64,000 nt of DNA from positions 62,001 to 126,000 of the forward strand of contig JAKVOZ010000004.1 of assembly GCA_022482545.1 (NCBI GenBank). Reading direction: 5' to 3'. Of this stretch, positions 1-8,201 are shown in pieces. A program made the translations under genes and the position numbers. The notes beneath the pieces are model-generated. The model searched no databases. It saw only the letters and a list, made by a program, of their open reading frames with translations, and was not told where the DNA came from. Positions within the stretch are counted from its first letter, which is position 1; the number at the start of each line of letters is the position of its first letter. This DNA comes from Bacteroidales bacterium. Lineage in GTDB: Bacteria; Bacteroidota; Bacteroidia; Bacteroidales; P3.

Positions 1-136
1 CTGTACCTATTGGTGTAGATTCGTTATTTTTAGTTGGGTAATCTGTATTTCTTCCGTGAGTTGGTGGTGGAGTTGGTTGACAAAAATTATTATTAATAAA
101 GAATAAGAATATAATAAAAACTAATAATTTCTTCAT
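1..136 (-). CDS. Small exported protein, N-terminal part only (PIG/PID C-terminal-anchor-like)
   Basis: Reading leftward from the ATG at 134-136 gives an open frame of 45 codons that runs off the window edge. It begins MKKLLVFIIFLFF, a clear signal-peptide core, followed by NNNFCQPTPPPTHG and, near the edge, STPIGT. Bacteroidota have many small exported proteins with a signal peptide, a proline run just after the cleavage site and a later PIG or PID motif before a C-terminal membrane anchor. This fragment matches that layout but the anchor is outside the window. Function is unknown. It lies downstream of the polysaccharide locus, beyond a hairpin, so it probably belongs to another transcript. 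Confidence 0.6.
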   Translation of the reverse strand, partial: MKKLLVFIIFLFFINNNFCQPTPPPTHGRNTDYPTKNNESTPIGT

Positions 137-172
137 ATTTTTATTCACTAAATTCATATAGATAATTTAATT

Positions 173-235
173 AATTATTTCTTCGTTATATTTTGCTAAC
201 TCTTCAAAATAATTCAATAAAACGAAGAAATAATT
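173..235 (-). terminator. Inverted repeat at the end of the polysaccharide operon
   Basis: AATTATTTCTTCGTT (173-187) and AACGAAGAAATAATT (221-235) form a perfect 15-base-pair stem with a 33-base spacer. It lies just past the last gene of the minus-strand operon (stop at 297). The long spacer and AT-rich stem make it a weak classical terminator; it also belongs to a family of related intergenic palindromes in this window. Confidence 0.45.
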
Positions 236-296
236 TAATATTTATTTAATATTGTAAGTCAAGTATTTATTTATACTTATTTTCTTAAAATTCCTT

Positions 297-1130
297 TTAC
301 AACTTTATAATAGGAACATTATCCCAATTAATATCTTTTTCAGCCGTTGCAATATCAGTAAAAGAGAAATCAGTAAGCCACTGTCTTAGTTTTTTTTCAG
401 CTCCTCTCAAACCTACATAAGACTTAAACTTCCTATTTAGTGGCAACTCTTTTATCATTGGCTGCCCAAAGTCTAAATCTCTTGGGTGAATATATGAAAG
501 AAGATAATCGTTTTGCAACTCTTTACTCCTCTTCTTTATCAACCAATAAGGGAACAAACGAAAATAACCACCACCAAAGAAACCTATCTTTTTATTTAAT
601 AGAGATATTGTTGTGGGTGGCAGTTCCTTTAGTCTTCTTCCATTGCATTCTATTATACAAGACTTGCTTTCGTTTAGTATCTTCTTGCCATAACTGTGAT
701 TTATTGAAGAGGCAGAACAATCCATCTCTATTCCACAATCAGCAATCACCTTGAAATAACTCTCTTTGCATACAGAGAACCCAGGAGCACGATATTTTGT
801 TATCTTCTTTCCGATAATATCTTCAATAGTCTTTATAGATAATGATAAATCTTCTTTAAATTCTTTTTCATTTAAAGTATCTATCGTTCTATGATTAAAA
901 CCATGAGTGCCTATATCATATCTTTCTGCTATCTTTCTTATTAAATCCTTATTCTCTTTTGCAATAGAGCCAAGAATAAAAAATGTAGCCTTAGTATTTG
1001 TATCTTTTAGTATTTGTAATAATCTATCAACATTTTCTTCTATCCTACTTTCATACACCTTTCTCTCTTTCAAACAATCCACATCTAAAAGATGATACCA
1101 CTCCTCTATGTCAAAAGTAAAAATAGACAA
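297..1130 (-). CDS. Polysaccharide deacetylase, DUF3473-type (NodB fold)
   Basis: A 277-residue NodB-fold carbohydrate esterase, expected to remove N- or O-acetyl groups from the surface polysaccharide or its lipid-linked precursor. The start TFDIEEW (residues 5-11) supplies the catalytic and metal-binding acids, THGFNH (75-80) gives the metal-binding histidines H76 and H80, and RAPGFSV (114-120) is the third family motif. The later stretch GGGYFRLFPYW resembles the DUF3473 C-terminal region found in exopolysaccharide-linked deacetylases. The start is TTG; no ATG exists between the preceding in-frame stop and the first motif. It is the last gene of the operon, 9 bases after the sugar transferase. 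Confidence 0.85.
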   Translation of the reverse strand: MSIFTFDIEEWYHLLDVDCLKERKVYESRIEENVDRLLQILKDTNTKATFFILGSIAKENKDLIRKIAERYDIGTHGFNHRTIDTLNEKEFKEDLSLSIKTIEDIIGKKITKYRAPGFSVCKESYFKVIADCGIEMDCSASSINHSYGKKILNESKSCIIECNGRRLKELPPTTISLLNKKIGFFGGGYFRLFPYWLIKKRSKELQNDYLLSYIHPRDLDFGQPMIKELPLNRKFKSYVGLRGAEKKLRQWLTDFSFTDIATAEKDINWDNVPIIKL

Positions 1131-1139
1131 AATATATGA

Positions 1140-1832
1140 TTAATTATTTTTATTAAATTCTTCTACGTCTTTTTCTAAATCTAAACGAGGCAGAGTTTTG
1201 AAAGTCTTATACATCAAATCACTCTTAGGAAAAAGTATTACCCAACAAGTGAGAAAAATTATCATAAAATCAACATAAAGAGAACGATGATAATAGTACC
1301 ATTTTTCTAATTCTCCTTTTTGTTGTTGAATATATTGCTTAGAAAATTCTATTGGATCTTTTGCTTTTGAGATATAATACTCTTCATCTCTAAAAACGAC
1401 AGAGCCTATACCTGAAAGACCAGGAGTAATTTTAGAAATACATTCTCTCACTTCTTCATTGTAAGCATCAAAACCACTTTTCACCATTGGTCTTGGTCCT
1501 ATGATACTCATATTGCCTATAAGAATATTTATTAGCTGTGGTAGCTCATTTAGCTTTGTCTTGCGAAGAAAAGAACCAAAAGGAAGTACGCGTGGGTCAT
1601 TTCTTGTAGTTATAGTTCCTGTTCCCATATTAGGACTATTTTTTAACATAGTAGCGAACTTCCATATAGCAAAAGGTTTACCTCCTTTACCTATCCTTTG
1701 CTGAAAATAAAATACATAATGTTCTCCAGTAAGAAGAAGTATTATACAAATAGGAATAAGTATTGGCGAAAGAACAATAAGTGCCAATAAAGAAAGAATA
1801 AAATCAAAAAGCCTCTTAATTACTTTATACAT
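1140..1832 (-). CDS. Initiating undecaprenyl-phosphate sugar phosphotransferase (PglC/WcaJ-like)
   Basis: A 230-residue monotopic phosphoglycosyl transferase that moves a sugar-1-phosphate from its nucleotide carrier to undecaprenyl phosphate, starting the polysaccharide repeat unit on the inner face of the membrane. KRLFD (6-10) precedes one hydrophobic re-entrant segment (about 11-35), and the family blocks [19 protein letters not shown] and MSIIGPRPM follow. The length fits the short PglC-like class without the polytopic N-terminus of WbaP. The residue usually the catalytic aspartate of the LDELPQ motif is Asn95 here, beside Glu96. Its neighbours are the LegB/LegC-like pair, suggesting the first sugar is a 4-amino-trideoxy sugar. 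Confidence 0.9.
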   Translation of the reverse strand: MYKVIKRLFDFILSLLALIVLSPILIPICIILLLTGEHYVFYFQQRIGKGGKPFAIWKFATMLKNSPNMGTGTITTRNDPRVLPFGSFLRKTKLNELPQLINILIGNMSIIGPRPMVKSGFDAYNEEVRECISKITPGLSGIGSVVFRDEEYYISKAKDPIEFSKQYIQQQKGELEKWYYYHRSLYVDFMIIFLTCWVILFPKSDLMYKTFKTLPRLDLEKDVEEFNKNN

Positions 1833-1837
1833 ATCTC

Positions 1838-3046
1838 TTACATCTTTTGGTCAAGGTTCTTGCCTTTTTCTTCGTGTTCAAAGTTTGGAATAAACTCTTT
1901 TAATAAGGTGACAACATCTGCCTTTTGAAAGTCTTTTTGCTTGAATAAGTCTGTCATCTTATTAAAGAAAGCATCTATCTCTTTGATTGGACGACAAGGA
2001 TATTCTTCTATTACTCCCAAAGAAGAGAAACGCTCCATATTTAGTTTTTCTCCTTTAATATAAAACTCCTCGTAACCTTTTTCTCCTGTTGTATCAGAAG
2101 CAAAATAATATACTGGATAAGTGTCTGTATTCTCTGCCATATTGTAAGCAAACTCACGTGCTTCTTCTTCACTCTTGCAATACTTTATCTTATAGCCAAG
2201 ACTTGTAAGAAACTTATCTGCAATAGAAGAAAAAGTCATCATCTGCTCTTCTCCTAATTTTGGAAAGAATATCTCTCCACTATTGCCAAGCATACAAGCC
2301 AACATACATATCTGTCCACTTTCATCAGGTGAAACAAAATAACGTTTAACATCATTAGGTGAAGACAAAGGTTGGTGTTTCATCATTCTCTCTATAAAGC
2401 CTGCCAAAAGAGAACCATTTGAAAAAGCTACATTAGCAAAACGTGCTGTTGTTATAGGGAACTTCTTGGAATAAGACATTATCATCTCTTCCATAACTTT
2501 CTTACTACACCCCATTATATTAACAGGATTTGCAGCCTTATCTGTAGAAACACAGAAATAATGCTTTGGTGGAAACTCTACTAATAAATCCAAAAGCTTA
2601 CGAGCTTTCAAGACATTGTTTTCCATTAAAGCCTCAACAGAATATTGATCTTTCTCACTTCGTACATGTTTATGAGCAGAAAAATTAGCAACTATATCAA
2701 AGCCACCTTCTTTCCTAAATATCTTTTCAAATATAGGGTCAGCATAACTCAAAGGATAAGTACGATATTCTTCTGGTACAAACATCTTATATGTAGAACG
2801 CAAATCACGAGTAAGTTCTGTTAAGTTGTTTTCACTAATATCTACAACTACTAACTTACTTGGTTTAAAAGGCAATATAGCTCTAATATATGAAGAACCT
2901 ATTGTGCCACCGCCACCAATTACAAGGACACTTTTGTCTTTTATCTCCTTTGTTAATTGTTCTTTATTCTTTTTTATATCGCCAATAAACATAGACTTTG
3001 GACGATAAGTGATATTGCTTTTTATGAAATTGTTTACGTTTAACAT
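1838..3046 (-). CDS. UDP-GlcNAc 4,6-dehydratase-like protein (CapD/LegB family)
   Basis: A 402-residue extended SDR of the FlaA1/CapD group, likely converting UDP-GlcNAc to a 4-keto-6-deoxy intermediate in the cytoplasm. The NAD-binding loop GGGGTIGSS lies near 44-52. The block FSAHKHVRSEKD and the block STDKAANPVNIMGCSKK match the usual KHVP..E and SDKAVNPTNVMGATK signatures of the family. It is the short soluble form, without the N-terminal transmembrane region of CapD proper. Its start codon overlaps by one base the stop of the next-upstream aminotransferase, and that LegC-like partner supports the dehydratase role. The exact sugar isomer cannot be read from sequence. Confidence 0.8.
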   Translation of the reverse strand: MLNVNNFIKSNITYRPKSMFIGDIKKNKEQLTKEIKDKSVLVIGGGGTIGSSYIRAILPFKPSKLVVVDISENNLTELTRDLRSTYKMFVPEEYRTYPLSYADPIFEKIFRKEGGFDIVANFSAHKHVRSEKDQYSVEALMENNVLKARKLLDLLVEFPPKHYFCVSTDKAANPVNIMGCSKKVMEEMIMSYSKKFPITTARFANVAFSNGSLLAGFIERMMKHQPLSSPNDVKRYFVSPDESGQICMLACMLGNSGEIFFPKLGEEQMMTFSSIADKFLTSLGYKIKYCKSEEEAREFAYNMAENTDTYPVYYFASDTTGEKGYEEFYIKGEKLNMERFSSLGVIEEYPCRPIKEIDAFFNKMTDLFKQKDFQKADVVTLLKEFIPNFEHEEKGKNLDQKM

Positions 3047-4233
3047 TATAAGTATTTACCTTCTTTTATGTGTTTGTAATAATCTGGAATTATAACTGTA
3101 CTTGGAATATTGACCACTCTATCTTCAAGCCACATTGCATTGCTTAAATCTCCACACTGACAGCCTTTATACATATCAAGTTTATTATTCAAAACCCAAA
3201 TAGGACGAGTCATTATTCCATTATCATTTGTATAAGTAAGAAACTCATCTCTTTCTTTTCTATCTTTCAATATAACAGCATTAAGCCAATAATTAGAACG
3301 ACAATCTTTTGGCTCTGTAAAGAACTTTATATCTTTGTCTTTAAAGAACTCTTTGTATTTATCTGTTAACTTTCTTTTCTCTTGAATAAAAAACTCACAT
3401 TGCTCTATCTGTCCAAGACCCAAAGCTGCTGCAAGATTAGTTAAACGATAGTTATACGCAGTATAGTCATGATTATATTCCCACCTATGAGGCACTTTGG
3501 CTGTTGTTGTAATATGTTTTGCTAACTTTGCCAAGTCTTCATCTTGTGTAAGAATCATTCCACCACCACCTGTTGTTATAACTTTATTGCCATTGAAACT
3601 AAGTGCAGATAACTTTCCGAATAATCCTGTATGTTTACCTTTATATTTACTTCCAATGCTTTCTGCTGAATCTTCAACCAAAGGTATATTGTATCTATTG
3701 CAGACTTCTACTATGTCTTCTATCAAACAAGGATGTCCGAAAGTGTGCATTGGAACAACAGCAGCAAAACGTTTACCTGTCTTATTGTTATAAGAATATC
3801 CATCAGCACCTTTTCTTGCATTCTCTTTCAAAAACTCTTCCAACTTCTGAGGACACATTCCCATAGTTTCTTGATTCACATCAACAAAGACTGGTTTTGC
3901 TCCCGTATATGTTATTGCATTACAAGTAGCTATAAAAGAAACTGGTTGAGTTATCACTTCCTCATCAGCATGAACGCCAGCCAAAAGCAAACAGATATGC
4001 AATGCAGAAGTACCATTAACAGCAGCAACTGCATACTTACTTCCTGTATAATCTGCAATAGCTTTTTCAAACTTATTTACATATTCTCCCACACTTGATA
4101 CAAAGTTACTATCCATTGCATCAAGCAGATACTTTCTCTCATTACCAATGAAACGAGGGTCATGCAATATTATAAACCCTTCTTTATCATCAAAAGTCTT
4201 GCGAACAAAACTTACAAAATCTGCATTATTCAT
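3046..4233 (-). CDS. LegC-like nucleotide-sugar 4-aminotransferase (DegT/DnrJ/EryC1/StrS)
   Basis: A 395-residue PLP-dependent aminotransferase. The opening HDPRFIGNERKYLLDAMDS and SSVGEYVNKFE match the LegC/PglE-like branch, which aminates UDP-4-keto-6-deoxy-GlcNAc. The PLP-binding region reads VEDSAESIG, and the internal-aldimine lysine lies in FNGNKVITTGGGG. It is one base from the dehydratase gene, so the two enzymes probably work in sequence to give UDP-2-acetamido-4-amino-2,4,6-trideoxyhexose. A legionaminic acid pathway is unlikely to be complete, since no LegG, LegI or LegF homologue is in the window; bacillosamine- or AATGal-type sugars are better fits. Confidence 0.85.
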   Translation of the reverse strand: MNNADFVSFVRKTFDDKEGFIILHDPRFIGNERKYLLDAMDSNFVSSVGEYVNKFEKAIADYTGSKYAVAAVNGTSALHICLLLAGVHADEEVITQPVSFIATCNAITYTGAKPVFVDVNQETMGMCPQKLEEFLKENARKGADGYSYNNKTGKRFAAVVPMHTFGHPCLIEDIVEVCNRYNIPLVEDSAESIGSKYKGKHTGLFGKLSALSFNGNKVITTGGGGMILTQDEDLAKLAKHITTTAKVPHRWEYNHDYTAYNYRLTNLAAALGLGQIEQCEFFIQEKRKLTDKYKEFFKDKDIKFFTEPKDCRSNYWLNAVILKDRKERDEFLTYTNDNGIMTRPIWVLNNKLDMYKGCQCGDLSNAMWLEDRVVNIPSTVIIPDYYKHIKEGKYL

Positions 4234-4235
4234 AA

Positions 4236-5114
4236 TTATTTTATACTTTGATGTTTTTGATGCTGATTTCGATTTTTTAATTCTAATTGCCTAAAATCGC
4301 AATCTGCTTTAATTTTAACAATAATAGTTTTAACTATATTGTATATTTCGCTATCCTTTGTATAATCAGCCTTACATACAAAATTAACTCTATTATTATC
4401 TATCAATTTAGTTACTGTTTCTCTTTTTCTTTTAGAAGGATTATATACAGCTATAGATTTTCCTCCATATTGTTTAACTAACTTCATACATGGTATATCT
4501 GTTTCTCCATCTCCAAAATAAATCATATGCTTAAATGGTATTGGTCTTTCATCTTCACTTTTATATTCATTTACCTTACTATTATCACTAATTTTACTTA
4601 TACCCTTATTTATCATAAATAAAAACTGTGTCTTAGCTGTAAAATCTACTGCAACCGCTGGCCACTCAGCAACATCATTTTCATTATACATAAAAGAACA
4701 AGCATATATTTCTTTAAATTTCTTTGCGATAGATGTACCTTCTATCATTTCTTTTAATCCTGATGAATTAATATAATGTTCTATTTTAACACCTTCTTGT
4801 TTACCAATTTTTTCAATCAAATCAAACCAATCTTCAACACCATCATACAATTTAACACTTTTCCCATAATTCTGAAATGTTTTCTTTTTAATTGGTTTTC
4901 CTGCATCTTTAGACTTCTTTATCATCAACTCCATATAACAAAGTATATTACTTGCATTATGTTTTTTAACCATTTCTGAATTTTCTTTCCAAAAATCATT
5001 TTTATTCTTAATTCCTATTTCCTTTAAGAACTTGTATTCTTGCATATTATTTGGAGATAATGTCCCATCAAAATCATATATCAATGCTATTGTAGGCTTT
5101 TTATTTCTTGGCAT
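4236..5114 (-). CDS. HAD-superfamily hydrolase
   Basis: A 292-residue haloacid-dehalogenase-fold protein, probably a phosphatase acting on a small cytoplasmic phosphate ester. Motif I is IYDFDGTLS with D14 as nucleophile and D16 as acid/base; motif IV is YFGDGETDIPC near residue 200, giving the Mg-binding acids. The C-terminal tail is lysine-, glutamine- and asparagine-rich. The gene sits 2 bases beyond the LegC-like gene and 14 from the upstream glycosyltransferase, so it is co-transcribed with them. Substrate is unknown; a sugar phosphate or a phosphorylated polysaccharide precursor is a guess from context. Confidence 0.7.
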   Translation of the reverse strand: MPRNKKPTIALIYDFDGTLSPNNMQEYKFLKEIGIKNKNDFWKENSEMVKKHNASNILCYMELMIKKSKDAGKPIKKKTFQNYGKSVKLYDGVEDWFDLIEKIGKQEGVKIEHYINSSGLKEMIEGTSIAKKFKEIYACSFMYNENDVAEWPAVAVDFTAKTQFLFMINKGISKISDNSKVNEYKSEDERPIPFKHMIYFGDGETDIPCMKLVKQYGGKSIAVYNPSKRKRETVTKLIDNNRVNFVCKADYTKDSEIYNIVKTIIVKIKADCDFRQLELKNRNQHQKHQSIK

Positions 5115-5128
5115 GATTGCACTATTTA

Positions 5129-6349
5129 TTAATTTATGTATTCTATAAATTTCCTTGCTAATACACTGTATTCTAAATTTTCTTCTGCATATTTCTTACC
5201 TTTTTCACCCATTGCTTGCCTTTCTTCTTTTGTCATAGAAACTAACTTTATTATAGCATTAACAACCAATTTTGGATTTTCGGCTTCAACTTGAATTCCA
5301 CAACCAACTTTTTCTATTAAACTATTTGGCTCATCTACAGAAAAAATAATAGGCTTAGCTGACAACATGTAATCTGTCATTTTATTAAATGATGTTCCGT
5401 ATTTATGTAATGAAGAATGAACACCTCCCATATATGTAATATCAAAATAAGAAATTAATTTAGGTATATATTTCTTTTCTATCGCTGGTAAAAATATTAT
5501 ATTATTTATCGCATAAGAATTAGCCAATTCTATAAGTTGTTGTTTCTGTTGTCCTTCTCCAACTAATACAAATATTAGTTTTGTATTAGTTTGCAATATT
5601 TTAGCTGCTTCTATTAATATATTCATTGCTGTTGATTGCGTATGCCCACCAGCGAATCCTATTATTATTTTATTCTTTTCCTTTAATTCTTTTAATCTTT
5701 TTTCATGCTCTTCTGGTAAAAATTTTGTATCTATATTTTCCCATTCTTCTTTCTTATATCCATTAGGAATACAACAAAACTTATTTAATTTTAAACCGTG
5801 TCCTTCCATATGAGGATATGCCTTATCTAATATAGAGATGACTTTATCACAATACTTATAAGCATAATTCTCTCCTTTTTGCAACAAAAATATAAATGGA
5901 TTGTATTTAGAATATCCACCAATAATCATAGGAGATAACGGCCATAAATCATGTACTTCATAAACCAATTTTGCATTACATTTCTTTGCTATTTTTTTTG
6001 CAGGATATATATCAAAAGTATAAACAGATGAAGCTATTACTACATTTGGATTAAATTTTATTAATTTTTTCTTATTGTAGTATACATTAAATACGAAAAA
6101 GAACATTGAAAGAATCCTTTTTATTCCATTACCTTTATACTTATTAATTTTCAACCATCTATATTCTATACCATCTATAATTTCATTACAAACATTAGGT
6201 TGCTTCCCCCTTAAATGTGAAAAAGAAGCCCCAACAATCAACACTTCATGCCCTTGCTTAACCCATTCTTTTGCCATATAATATGAACGAAATTCCATAC
6301 CATATTTAGGTCCTCCTGCATAATGGCTTATCATCAAAATATTGCTCAT
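5129..6349 (-). CDS. Glycosyltransferase family 4, WbuB-like
   Basis: A 406-residue GT-B glycosyltransferase that would add one sugar of the repeat unit at the cytoplasmic membrane face. The N-terminal start ILMISHYAGGPKYGMEFR and the later EVHDLWPLSP are typical of the WbuB/WcaI branch of GT4. The donor-binding domain contains IIGFAGGHTQ and a late GEKGKKYAEENL block. The start ATG (6347-6349) lies 8 bases after the stop of a leftover aminotransferase 3' end (6357-6455), indicating that this gene once directly followed such an aminotransferase. Sugar specificity is not readable. Confidence 0.85.
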   Translation of the reverse strand: MSNILMISHYAGGPKYGMEFRSYYMAKEWVKQGHEVLIVGASFSHLRGKQPNVCNEIIDGIEYRWLKINKYKGNGIKRILSMFFFVFNVYYNKKKLIKFNPNVVIASSVYTFDIYPAKKIAKKCNAKLVYEVHDLWPLSPMIIGGYSKYNPFIFLLQKGENYAYKYCDKVISILDKAYPHMEGHGLKLNKFCCIPNGYKKEEWENIDTKFLPEEHEKRLKELKEKNKIIIGFAGGHTQSTAMNILIEAAKILQTNTKLIFVLVGEGQQKQQLIELANSYAINNIIFLPAIEKKYIPKLISYFDITYMGGVHSSLHKYGTSFNKMTDYMLSAKPIIFSVDEPNSLIEKVGCGIQVEAENPKLVVNAIIKLVSMTKEERQAMGEKGKKYAEENLEYSVLARKFIEYIN

Positions 6350-6356
6350 AAATATG

Positions 6357-6455
6357 TTAATTACAAACTATTTTAATTACTTTATTTATTTCTTCTTCTG
6401 TGATATAAGGATGTATTGGTAAAGAAAGAACACATCCTGATAACATCATACTATT
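6357..6455 (-). pseudogene. Remnant of an aminotransferase 3' end
   Basis: Bases 6376-6455 are identical to 8214-8293, the 3' end of the DegT-type aminotransferase upstream. In the same frame the remnant reads LPIHPYITEEEINKVI, then diverges to KIVCN and a TAA at 6357-6359. It has no start and cannot make a functional enzyme. The separate but sensible C-terminus suggests this was the original tail of an aminotransferase that preceded the GT4 gene before two genes (6455-8201) were inserted. Confidence 0.85.
6376..6455. repeat. 80-base exact direct repeat, copy 1
   Basis: Identical over 80 bases to 8214-8293, with an offset of 1838 bases. The match ends abruptly at 6455, which is the last base of the TAA stop of the GNAT-like gene, so the boundary of the inserted segment coincides with that gene's end. 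Confidence 0.95.
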
Positions 6456-7396
6456 TATTGTTTATATCCAATTATTCTTTTTATTTTTCTTCTATAAAAC
6501 ATAAATACATGCTGGAATATAGATCTTTTCTCTATTGTATAATATACACATTGTTCACCTCCAAATTGTCTGAAAAAATCTTCTATACTTTCTATCATTG
6601 ATCCTTCAAAATCAAACACTTTTGATAAGTTAGAAGCTAATTTTATTCCCTCCCATAATATTAATGGATGAGCTCCACTCCGCCTATATTTTGGATCTGT
6701 ACCACCTAATAAATAATACATAACATTTTCATCATAGACAAATAATGCTCCAGAATGATAATTATTTTGATTATCTTTAGCATATAACAATTTACATGCT
6801 TGATGTTCCATAGATGCATAAAATATATCTTTTATCTCTTTTTTTTCATATTCTGATATTTTTCTATTTTGTATAGAATAAGTTTTTTCAATCAAAGATA
6901 TTAAAATATCTACATCATTAGATGCTTCTATTGTTACTTCTTTTTGTGCTACTTTTATGCGTCTCTTTAAATTTGAACTAAATTTATTATATATATCGTC
7001 TATATTTGATAAATTTTCTATTCTATATGTAACATTTGGACTTACAACAAAATCTTTCCATATAAAAGGTAAAAAATATTTATTATTAGTATTTAATCTA
7101 ATTCTAAACGTTTTATATTTATCTATTTCTTTAGCATAGAATGAATAAATCTTTCTTTGTTTTTTATAAGACTTATCATTCTTTATAACATTTTCGTCTA
7201 TCCATACACCTATATTTTGAGTTAATTTAGGCATATATATTGTAGATTTATTCTCCACCACAGATAGACGAGCAATTATATCTTCATTTTCCTTATATAA
7301 TATTTCTTTCCATTTTCCTGGAGCTACCGTATCTAACCACCATGGTTGTTCAAAAACACTATTTGTATATTTTGATTCTTTATTATTATTTTTCAT
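6455..7396 (-). CDS. GNAT/FemAB-like acyltransferase (BioF2-like acetyltransferase domain)
   Basis: A 313-residue protein resembling the acetyltransferase domain family PF13480, a FemAB-like double-GNAT fold. The opening VFEQPWWLDTVAPGKW is typical, and the second half carries GALFVYDENVMYYLLGG, YRRSGAHPLILWEGI and FDFEGSMIESIEDFFRQFG, the usual acyl-donor and acceptor-site blocks. It probably adds an acyl or aminoacyl group to a sugar or lipid-linked glycan. It overlaps the start region of the deacetylase-like gene by 11 bases, and both lie between the two 80-base repeats, so they look like a two-gene insertion. It could supply the N-acetylation step missing from the WbpB/WbpE-type pathway, but that is conjecture. 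Confidence 0.75.
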   Translation of the reverse strand: MKNNNKESKYTNSVFEQPWWLDTVAPGKWKEILYKENEDIIARLSVVENKSTIYMPKLTQNIGVWIDENVIKNDKSYKKQRKIYSFYAKEIDKYKTFRIRLNTNNKYFLPFIWKDFVVSPNVTYRIENLSNIDDIYNKFSSNLKRRIKVAQKEVTIEASNDVDILISLIEKTYSIQNRKISEYEKKEIKDIFYASMEHQACKLLYAKDNQNNYHSGALFVYDENVMYYLLGGTDPKYRRSGAHPLILWEGIKLASNLSKVFDFEGSMIESIEDFFRQFGGEQCVYYTIEKRSIFQHVFMFYRRKIKRIIGYKQ

Positions 7397-8201
7397 TATT
7401 TAATTCTTTTATAGCATCTCTATATGAAATAAATTCAATATTATTTTCCTTACAATATTTCACAAACCATATATAATATTCATAATATAATGGATATTTT
7501 TTACCACAAAAATGACTATCATGAAATAATAATGTAAAATAGTCTAAACCTTCCACTCTTGCTCTATTTATTATTGATATAGTATAACTTTCCATTTCAT
7601 TCAATGTGGTTTCTTTATATTTATCTAAATAGACATCCATAATATAAAGAGGAAACTCCCACATACTACCAATTTTATATGGCCTTTTTAATTCTACTTT
7701 TTCTTTATTAAAATATGAAGTGTCAAATAAGTAACCTATTTCAGCTTGTTTTGAAAACGTCTCTTCATTATATCTAACGTAATGATTCCTTATTCCAAAA
7801 CTTTGCATACCACTCAAAGAAATAAAATCATCAAACTCTTTTTTCATTGATTTTTTATCTTTATAATTTAGTCCATGAACTCCAATATCAAAACCTTTAT
7901 TTTTCACATATTCTATCCATGGTCTCGCTTTTTTATGAGAATACGACATTCCTAATCCATTATTCATTCCAAAGAAAAAAACAGATGGAATATTATATTC
8001 CTTATCTATATTTATAATTTCTGGTATTCTATGAATTCTACTTTCAAAAATATAAAAAAATCTATATATGAAAGTCATAAAATTTATTCTTTTTTCTATG
8101 AAAAACAGGAAACTTCTAAACTGAAATTTTGGTATAATCAAATCTTTAAAATGATCAGATATATATAACTCATCTACATCGTGAGAAACTATTACTTTCA
8201 T
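7386..8201 (-). CDS. Polysaccharide-deacetylase-like protein lacking one metal histidine
   Basis: A 271-residue NodB-fold-like protein. The start VIVSHDVDEL supplies the acid pair D8 and D10, and GVHGLNYKD corresponds to the second motif, but the expected second histidine of HxxxH is a tyrosine here. RNHYVRYNEETF and LLFHDSHF are plausible third and fourth motifs. Related WbmS-like proteins start with the same HDVD motif. It could be a deacetylase with altered metal binding or an inactive binding protein. Its ATG overlaps the aminotransferase stop by 4 bases, giving translational coupling. Confidence 0.7.
   Translation of the reverse strand: MKVIVSHDVDELYISDHFKDLIIPKFQFRSFLFFIEKRINFMTFIYRFFYIFESRIHRIPEIINIDKEYNIPSVFFFGMNNGLGMSYSHKKARPWIEYVKNKGFDIGVHGLNYKDKKSMKKEFDDFISLSGMQSFGIRNHYVRYNEETFSKQAEIGYLFDTSYFNKEKVELKRPYKIGSMWEFPLYIMDVYLDKYKETTLNEMESYTISIINRARVEGLDYFTLLFHDSHFCGKKYPLYYEYYIWFVKYCKENNIEFISYRDAIKELNNEK

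Noticed and set aside
440-754. Plus-strand frame of 104 codons
   Set aside because: Antisense to the deacetylase gene, with no promoter and no recognisable protein features.
1838-4233. Legionaminic or pseudaminic acid pathway
   Set aside because: Only the dehydratase and aminotransferase steps are present; no sialic-acid-synthase-like, epimerase or cytidylyltransferase partner (kdsB is a Kdo enzyme) is in the locus.
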